Source of the DNA: Hypomesus transpacificus
Lineage: Eukaryota > Chordata > Actinopteri > Osmeriformes > Osmeridae
NCBI RefSeq assembly: GCF_021917145.1
Contig: NW_025813757.1
Coordinates: 1 to 64,000, forward strand
Length of the DNA: 64,000 nt
Direction of reading: 5' to 3'
Positions 59,601-64,000 of this stretch are shown here, piece by piece. Below the pieces are notes generated by a model, which had not been told where the DNA came from, did not search any database, and was given only the letters and a program-made list of their open reading frames with translations. The translations under genes were made by a program, and so were the position numbers. Positions within the stretch are counted from its first letter, which is position 1, and every line of letters begins with the position of its first letter.

Positions 59601-61594
59601 CTAGTTCCAGTGAAGCTCCACCTGAGAGATTCGATGTCTGTATTTGGGTTGTTTCCACTTCTGTAAACCATGAGTCCCATCTCTGAGGTGACCCCCTCTC
59701 CTCCGTTTTTCTCCAGGTGCGACCTTTCACCCTGGGCCAGCTGAAGGAGCTGCTGAACCGCAGCGGCTCCCTGGTGGAAGAGGGCTTCTGGATTGACAAG
59801 ATCAAGTCCCACTGCTACGTCACTGTGAGTAGCACCCCCCCCCCCCCCCCCCCCCCACTTTACTGACCCTGTAATCACATAAATAATAATATAACTCCAC
59901 GATGAATACAGCAAAGACGATGGAAGTATAACATGAATACAAAGTTTACGTTAAAAAATATTTTTCCCCCAAAAGTTTTGAAAGGTTGATAAAATATTTT
60001 CCCCAAAAAACATTTCCACACTGTCTTTGCTGTATATAAATGTCAGTCTTGAATATGAGAGAATACAGTTGACTCTTTTTCCCCAACCTCTCTCACTTTC
60101 CTTTTTAACTCCGTCATACTCTCTCTATTTCTCCCTCTCCTTTTCTCTACCTGTCTCTCTCCCTCTCCTTTTCTCTACCTGTCTCTCTCCCTCTCCTTTT
60201 CTCTACCTGTCTCTCTCTCCCTCCTTTTCTCTACCTGTCTCTCTCTCCCTCTCCTTTTCTCTACCTGTCTCTCTCCCTCTCCTTTTCTCTACCTGTCTCT
60301 CTCTCCCTCTCCTTTTCTCTACCTGTCTCTCTCCCTCTCTTTTCTCTACCTGTCTCTCCCTCTCCCTCCCTCAGTATGCCACTACAGAGGAGGCAGTGGC
60401 CACTAGGGCAGCCCTCCATGGGGTGAAGTGGCCCCAGAGCAACCCTAAAGTCCTCAGCGTGGACTTCTGTGAACAGGAAGAGGTAAGCTCACAGCCAACA
60501 CTTAGCCAACAAGCGCCGCTGTAAAACAACATGTAGTACAGATCACACACAGAGAACATCATAACTGTCTCTTTCCTCTCCGTCTTCCAGCTGGACTTCC
60601 ACCGGGGTCTCCTGGTCGTGGAGCGGGCCGGGGAGGAGCAGGGGCCCCACCCCGGGGGTCCTCACGGCCGGCCGGCCGCCCTGCCCCCCCTGATGCCCGA
60701 GCGCGGCGGGCTGGGAGGGGCGCGGGACCAGTGGGCTGAGCGAGAGAGGGAGATGGAGCGTCGGGAGAGGACCCGGGCAGAGAGGGAGTGGGACCGGGAC
60801 AAGATCCGAGACTTTGGGAGGCCGGGGGAGGAGGGCAGACGCTCCCCCTCCCGGGAGAGGAGGAGGAAGGAGAGGGGGAAGAGCAAGGAGAAGAAAACCG
60901 ACAAAAAGGGTGAGGGAAAGGCAGAGTCACTGTTTCCCCGAGGTGATAAGCTTAGACGACTGACCAACTTCCTGCTGTGATGGTTGTTGTTTTTCTCAGT
61001 AACTGACAGTTTTTTATTTTATTATTTTAGCGGAGAAAGGAGACGAGCCTCCAGTCAAACTGCTTGACGACCTGTTCCAGAAGACCAAAGCAGCTCCATG
61101 TATATACTGGCTTCCCCTCTCAGAGGAGCAGGTTAGTCTCTCTCACACGCGCACACACACACACACACACACACACAGAACATCCTCATCATCTCTGCTG
61201 TGTGTGTCCCCAGGCGGCTCAGAGGGTGCTGGACCGCGCCGAGCGGCAGAAGGAGAGAGAGAGGCGACGAAAAGAACTGCAGGAGGAGGAGGAGAAGAAA
61301 CGCGAGGAGGAGCGGAAGGAGAGGGTCAAAAACAGAGAGAAGGAGGGTGGGGCAGCTGCAGCTGCTGGAGGAGGAGGAGGAGGTGGAGCAGGAGGAGGAG
61401 CGGGCAGAGGAGTGGAGGGGGGAGACAAGGATCGAGACAGGGAGAGGGAGAGAGACAAGGGGAGGGAGCGGGGCAGGGACAGAGAGGGGGGGGATAAGAG
61501 GAGGGAGGGATACAGACCCCACGCCCCTTCCGGGGGCGTAGTTGCCGGACGGCGCTCCCGTAGCCGTAGCAACCCCAGAGACAGACGCCGCTGA
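40856..61594 (+). CDS. acin1: Acinus (apoptotic chromatin condensation inducer), 17 coding exons
   Basis: Nuclear ASAP-complex subunit (with RNPS1 and SAP18) acting in splicing and exon-junction biology. The exons are 40856-40993, 42523-42588, 42751-42862, 44366-44433, 44614-46647, 47200-47270, 52018-52138, 56465-56510, 57547-57695, 58190-58369, 58774-58945, 59121-59266, 59717-59824, 60375-60482, 60591-60909, 61031-61131 and 61214-61594. All phases agree: 1439 residues (human 1341). The SAP domain is residues ~14-46 ([20 protein letters not shown]). Residues ~154-233 are about 16 MMGQG-type pentapeptides. A long acidic/Ser/Pro region follows. The conserved half contains [27 protein letters not shown], the RRM-like domain ~1085-1175 ([37 protein letters not shown]), the RNPS1-binding segment [20 protein letters not shown] (~1290-1310) and an RE/RS-rich C terminus. 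Confidence 0.94.
42081..42418 (+). ncRNA. Candidate C/D-box snoRNA copy A, interrupted by a SINE
   Basis: The copy sits in acin1 intron 1. The 5' part (42081-42155) has terminal-stem strand GCTTCTCC and C box ATGATGA. The 3' part (42369-42418) ends with D box CTGA (42408-42411) and GGGGAA, which can pair with the 5' strand. The two parts are separated by a SINE with a 9-bp target duplication TGTAAGTGA (42147-42155 and 42360-42368). Without the insertion it aligns end to end with the copies at 43787 and 46755. The interrupted copy is unlikely to mature normally. Confidence 0.6.
42156..42359 (+). mobile_element. tRNA-derived SINE, copy 5, inside a snoRNA copy
   Basis: Head GAGTCAGGTGGCTGAGCGGT (with an extra GAGCGGT), body TTGGGCAAGGCACTTCACCC, tail CTCTGGATAAGAGCGTCTGC and ACTAAATGTAAAT. 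Flanked by the perfect 9-bp duplication TGTAAGTGA, which proves insertion into pre-existing snoRNA-like sequence. Confidence 0.92.
42871..43025. repeat. 21-bp minisatellite directly after acin1 exon 3
   Basis: Seven copies of a 21-bp unit (CACGCTCGCTCCGTTACGGC plus A or T) begin 8 bases after the donor of exon 3. The unit is a multiple of three and keeps the exon's frame open, so intron retention would add AHARSVT repeats. Confidence 0.95.
43215..43258 (+). mobile_element. SINE tail fragment
   Basis: CTCTGGATAAGAGCGTCTGC followed by ACTAAATGTAAAT, the 3' end of the same SINE family without its tRNA-like head. In acin1 intron 3. Confidence 0.75.
43720..43789 (+). tRNA. tRNA-Cys(GCA)-like fragment, probably non-functional
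   Basis: The D arm (TAGCTCAGTAGAGAGAGCA) and anticodon arm (TTTGTCTGCAGATCA, anticodon GCA) resemble eukaryotic tRNA-Cys, followed by a B-box-like AGTTCAAACC. The T stem does not pair well, and the 3' acceptor strand (GCGTACTTC) does not match the 5' GGGTATA. It runs directly into snoRNA copy B. Likely a pseudo-tRNA or a SINE head rather than a working gene. Confidence 0.4.
43787..43911 (+). ncRNA. Candidate C/D-box snoRNA copy B (intact)
   Basis: About 125 nt in acin1 intron 3. 5' ACTTCTCC can pair with 3' GGAGAAC. C box ATGATGA lies after the 5' stem, D box CTGA at 43901-43904. Internal CTGA boxes (GCACCAGGCTGAC and CTCACGCTGACGG) could serve as D'. High identity to copies at 42081 and 46755 over the whole length, including TTCCGCCATGCTAATACCGA. 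I do not recognise the snoRNA family, and no guide target is claimed. Confidence 0.62.
44009..44213. mobile_element. Fold-back MITE, copy 2
   Basis: Arms TTTCCCTGCTTCAACACACC and the inverse ending CATGCAGGGCAGGGGTTCCC. Same family as the copy at 11501. In acin1 intron 3. Confidence 0.8.
44689..44928 (+). repeat. acin1: 15-bp coding minisatellite (MMGQG repeat) in acin1
   Basis: Sixteen tandem 15-bp units of the type ATGATGGGCCAGGGG encode [15 protein letters not shown] pentapeptides. Near-identity at DNA level shows recent expansion. The array is open in several frames, so mirror ORFs such as HHPLA repeats appear on the other strand and should be ignored. Confidence 0.93.
46755..46881 (+). 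ncRNA. Candidate C/D-box snoRNA copy C (intact)
   Basis: In acin1 intron 5, about 108 bases after exon 5. 5' GCTTCTCC, C box ATGATGA, the shared core TTCCGCCATGCTAATACCGA, D box CTGA at 46870-46873, then GGGGGAA. The sequence after the D box (CTTCTATTTCCTGTTTGGAA, ATGCATAGAA) resembles that after copy A (CTTCTATTTCTTGCGTGGAA, ATGCATGGAA), so the duplicated unit includes about 65 bp of downstream flank. Confidence 0.65.
47318..47513 (-). mobile_element. tRNA-derived SINE, copy 6 (inverted)
   Basis: Reverse-oriented member of the same family (TTAGCAGATGCTCTTATCCA first, tRNA-like head last) at the start of acin1 intron 6. Confidence 0.85.
49014..49039 (+). CDS. acin1: Candidate alternative first coding exon of acin1 (short isoform)
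   Basis: An ATG at 49014 opens MLSEGNKN followed by GG and a good donor gtaaga at 49040. The 2-nt overhang exactly fits the phase of exon 7 (52018, starting G GAG GTG AAG). Mammalian ACIN1 is known to make short isoforms (Acinus-S, S') that lack the SAP half; this exon could start the fish equivalent. The evidence is the phase match and a GC-richer upstream region. No transcript evidence is available here. Confidence 0.4.
51930..51990. repeat. (CT)n microsatellite before acin1 exon 7
   Basis: Continuous CT repeat (about 51941-51986) next to the polypyrimidine tract and acceptor of exon 7. Confidence 0.9.
53379..53489 (+). CDS. acin1: Candidate alternative terminal exon of acin1
   Basis: After an acceptor-like TTATGAAG, a phase-0 frame continues exactly from exon 7. 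It encodes 36 residues ([17 protein letters not shown], then a His-rich stretch and [10 protein letters not shown]) and stops at TGA 53487-53489. The following kilobase is repeat-poor. The composition is peptide-like rather than random intron. The polypyrimidine tract is weak and no AATAAA was located close by. Confidence 0.35.
   Translation: MPIPLPLPLMVPAYYYQHHLHHSFSCPAMPKRLGGT
53581..53642. repeat. Poly-C tract
   Basis: A C run of about 16, a short CT stretch, then a C run of about 30 (53610-53640). It is a likely assembly or polymorphism hot spot. The Pro-rich and Gly-rich frames over it are artefacts. Confidence 0.9.
56663..56870. mobile_element. Fold-back MITE, copy 3
   Basis: Best-preserved copy: GGTCTTCAACCCTGGTCCTC at the left, inverse at the right, central region GTTATCTAGCTCAGCAGAAG. 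In acin1 intron 8. Confidence 0.85.
57098..57285 (+). mobile_element. tRNA-derived SINE, copy 7
   Basis: Head GTCAGATAGATGAGCGGTTA, B-box-like GGTTCGATTCCC, body GGGCAAGGCACTTCACCC, tail ACTAAATGTAAATG. A TGTTAG direct repeat flanks it (57089-57094 and about 57280), a likely target duplication. In acin1 intron 8. Confidence 0.88.
57721..57869. mobile_element. Fold-back MITE, copy 4 (shortened)
   Basis: Arms GGTTTTCAACCCTGGTCCTC and the inverse GAGGACCAAGGTTGAGAACC, with the centre deleted. In acin1 intron 9, adjacent to copy 5. Confidence 0.75.
57879..58038. mobile_element. Fold-back MITE, copy 5 (partial)
   Basis: Starts GTGGTTTTCAACCCTGGTCC and ends GAGGACCAGGTTTGAAAACC. The right arm is partly lost. 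In the same intron as copy 4. Confidence 0.75.
58437..58652. mobile_element. Fold-back MITE, copy 6
   Basis: GTGGTTCTTAACCCCGGTCC on the left, inverse GACAGGGTTAAGAACC on the right. In acin1 intron 10. Confidence 0.8.
60130..60360. repeat. 28-bp pyrimidine minisatellite before acin1 exon 14
   Basis: About eight units of CTCTCTCCCTCTCCTTTTCT plus CTACCTGT end only about 15 bases before the exon 14 acceptor, so the array forms an extended polypyrimidine tract. Confidence 0.9.
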
Positions 61595-63110
61595 GGTGCG
61601 CTGGTCTGACGAGGGGAGGGAGGGATGGAGAGAGAAGGAGGGAGGGATGGATGGATGGAGAGAGGAGAAGGGAGGGAGGGAGGGATGGATGGAGAGAGGA
61701 GAAGGAGGGATGGAAAGACAGGGGAGGAAAACAAACAAACGTGCCAGAATGCGGGGATTAATTAGCCCGTCCTCCACCTTGAGAGGGTTTCCTTTTCTCC
61801 AGAGTATGCCCAGCCTCACTTAGCCGTCTGTCTCCCTCACTGCTTCAGGTTGACCCGTTTAAAAGCCGGACGTCTCCCCCCCCTCTCTGTCCTGCTGTCT
61901 CTGCCCCCCCCTCTTGTACATTATACTGTGTTGGTCTCACATCTAGGTTGATTTGAAGTGTTTTTAGCAAAGTATACATGCCAACTCTCTCTCCGACTCC
62001 CACTTTTTCCTCTTTCGCTCTTTCTTTCTCTCCTTTACGTCTATCTAGAGCGCTATGCCTTTCTCGTATGGCCTTGTGCTCTCTCCCCCCCGTTTTTTTT
62101 ATACCAGAGAAACTAGTGAAAAGACAGGTTGGTTTGGATGGGTAGCTAGCTGGCACCTAGCTTGTGCCACTCCCTGAGGTTTGGAATGAGAAACTCCCCG
62201 TTGAAGCTCTGTGGTCACACAGTTCGAAGTCCCCTGTAATAAAGCGGCTCCCAAATAGCCCTTCTGAAATATGTGCTAGAATTCAGTTTAGTGTCTCCGC
62301 TCTTTCACGTTCCTGATACTTTTTTTCTACCGACCGTCGTCTTTGTGGGATCATATGAAGGAGTTATTTTTTTCTTTTTCTTGCTTTTGAAGTTTTACGA
62401 ATCATGTAAATTTCAGCTTTGGAGGTTTTGTGTGTTTAATATAGCGTGGTTCCGCCCCCTCCTCCCCACCAAGGGTTCAGTGACATGTCGTTACACTGTT
62501 GACAGAATGCTTGAATTTGAAACTAGAAACATTTGTCTTTCCCTTGTGACGGTTATAGACATTATACGTGTGTTGTGTAGGGGGGGGGGGGGGGTGAGGA
62601 TTATTTGAAAGGCACACCGTTAAGCATGTATAATGTTCTGTATTTGGTTGTCTCCGGTGGATGTTTGGGGATGGAGGCAGAATCCTGAGAGGGTTCTAGA
62701 ACACTCGTCACACCACCATTCTCCCTGCCCACTTTTCTGTAGAATGCTCAGCTGATTGGCTGATCTCAAATCAATTGATGGGAAGGGTTTCAGGTGTACA
62801 CTACTGAGAAAAATGGAGGGTTAGGGTGTGAAGTGGTACTGGTCTTGCCTCTTCTAGTTGCTTCTCCAGGTAGCAGTGATGACCCTTCCTGCCCCGTTTC
62901 TTTCCGCTGTTCAAATAAGGGAGTTTATCCTAAATAGATCTCACAAGTAATTATTACTGTTTTAATATTTTGGAATTTTATGTGTTTGAAACTGATTTTC
63001 TAATTTTGCTCCAATTAGATTTTTTTTGTCGGTTTATTTTTGTTTTCCTCCTGTAAGTACTGAATGTACAAAGATTAAAACAATAAATTTAAAGTTAAAC
63101 ATTTCGTTTT
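61595..63110 (+). other. acin1: acin1 3' untranslated region
   Basis: GGAGGGATGGATGGA-type purine repeats (61610-61730) follow the stop. A poly(A) signal AATAAA lies at 63082-63087, preceded by ATTAAA at about 63074. A G14 run is at 62581-62594. No coding feature. Confidence 0.6.
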
Positions 63111-64000
63111 CCAAGTTGTGTTCATTTGTGTTCTATTTCCTCAGTTTAACTGAGATGTGTTTATCTTAATTTAACTGAAGCATGCCATTTGGTTTGAGTG
63201 CCACCTACTGGTCATAATTTCTACCTGCATGAACACACAACGCCACACTTTAACCCTTTCCTGCCGGACCATTCAAATATGGGTCGAAAAAGACCCATAG
63301 AACCCGCCTTAATAACTTTGCCATCCAATCACCGATTTTATTTCTGAAAACTGCCAGATACTCATGACAACTTAAGCTCAAAGCACATATCATTGGTTAA
63401 GGGGTTAGTGGGAGGGGGAAATAAATCTATCGTCTGCAACGGCAGCCATTGTTTTCTGAGGCGGAGCCAGAGCGGAGACCATGGGAGATTGCCTACAGTG
63501 TTAGATATACAGCTTCGAATTGAAATCGGAGACGATATTATGAGTTAAGACAAGTTCCTTAATTTGTGTTGTCAATATTGTCTATTAAAAGTCTCAACTT
63601 TTTACTTACGAAGAATTTGTTTGTGGGAGTGACGCAAGTGTTTTCAGGAAAGAATGAAGTGTCCGGCTTGGCCGTTTGTGACAGGCAGCAATGACGGTAG
63701 TAGCACTGTTTAGCTTCAATTTGAGCAGATTTCTAAAAAAACTTCGAAAAACAACATTAACTAGGTAGATTATGTATACTCTAAGCTAAATGTACATGCC
63801 TTGTTTGGCCAATTCGGTCGATTGTGGAAGAAACTCGAACGTTTTTTACTTATCGAGAGGAGTATCTAGCCATAGCGCTAGCTGCTTTTAGCTGCTTTTG
63901 GGACAGGATAATTCCGGTTTCCCCCATGTCTCCACTAGTCACAAGAATGGTCATAACTTTTAATCAAAATAAGGTATTTCTAATCTGTCTTCTGTTCTAC
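63111..64000. other. Unassigned distal sequence
   Basis: No gene recognised. A TTAA followed by CCCTTTCCTGCCGG at 63250-63267 looks like a piggyBac-type terminus. GGGTCGAAAAAGACCC (63280-63296) is a short inverted repeat inside it. The sequence 63430-63520 is GC-richer and could be the start of a further transcription unit beyond the window. Confidence 0.3.

Overview
The window is nuclear DNA from a teleost fish. Every recognisable gene is split by GT-AG introns and encodes a vertebrate protein. The spaces between genes carry fish-type tRNA-derived SINEs, fold-back MITEs, hAT elements and long (CT)n, (GA)n and (CA)n tracts. Nine of the genes (slc7a8, nedd8, gmpr2, homez, cideb, tinf2, dhrs4, efs, acin1) have human orthologues in 14q11.2-q12, so the window is a compact, rearranged piece of that conserved block. 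I cannot name the species.

Layout: slc7a8 3' end (+, 78-1545, long 3'UTR to about 4840); nedd8 (-, 5484-6439); gmpr2 (+, 7508-12322, with a hAT element in one intron); homez (+, single coding exon 14377-16086); cideb (-, 16942-19174); tinf2 (+, 19745-23506); dhrs4 (-, 24449-26575); an unnamed butyrophilin-tail-like PRY/SPRY membrane gene (+, 27696-30291); a decayed partial copy of efs (about 30455-31500); efs (+, 32968-38643); acin1 (+, 40856-61594, poly(A) signal near 63082); then unassigned sequence to 64000. Three head-to-head pairs share short upstream regions: nedd8/gmpr2, cideb/tinf2 and dhrs4/PRY-SPRY gene. Two tail-to-tail pairs are slc7a8/nedd8 and tinf2/dhrs4.

The genes do not form one pathway. 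They cover amino-acid transport (slc7a8), cullin neddylation (nedd8), purine salvage (gmpr2), transcription (homez), lipid-droplet biology (cideb), telomere shelterin (tinf2), carbonyl reduction (dhrs4), Src/FAK adhesion signalling (efs) and splicing/exon-junction ASAP function (acin1).

The least explained items are: (1) the PRY/SPRY gene, with butyrophilin-like phase-1 exon architecture, three consecutive 27-nt exons, no Ig domain and a triplicated acidic stalk exon; (2) three copies of a candidate C/D-box snoRNA in three different acin1 introns, one split by a SINE; (3) an in-frame internal duplication in homez whose second homeodomain copy has lost its recognition helix; (4) the efs pseudo-copy; (5) candidate alternative first and last exons in acin1. 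Exon boundaries were placed by eye from splice consensus, reading phase and recalled protein families. No search was run.
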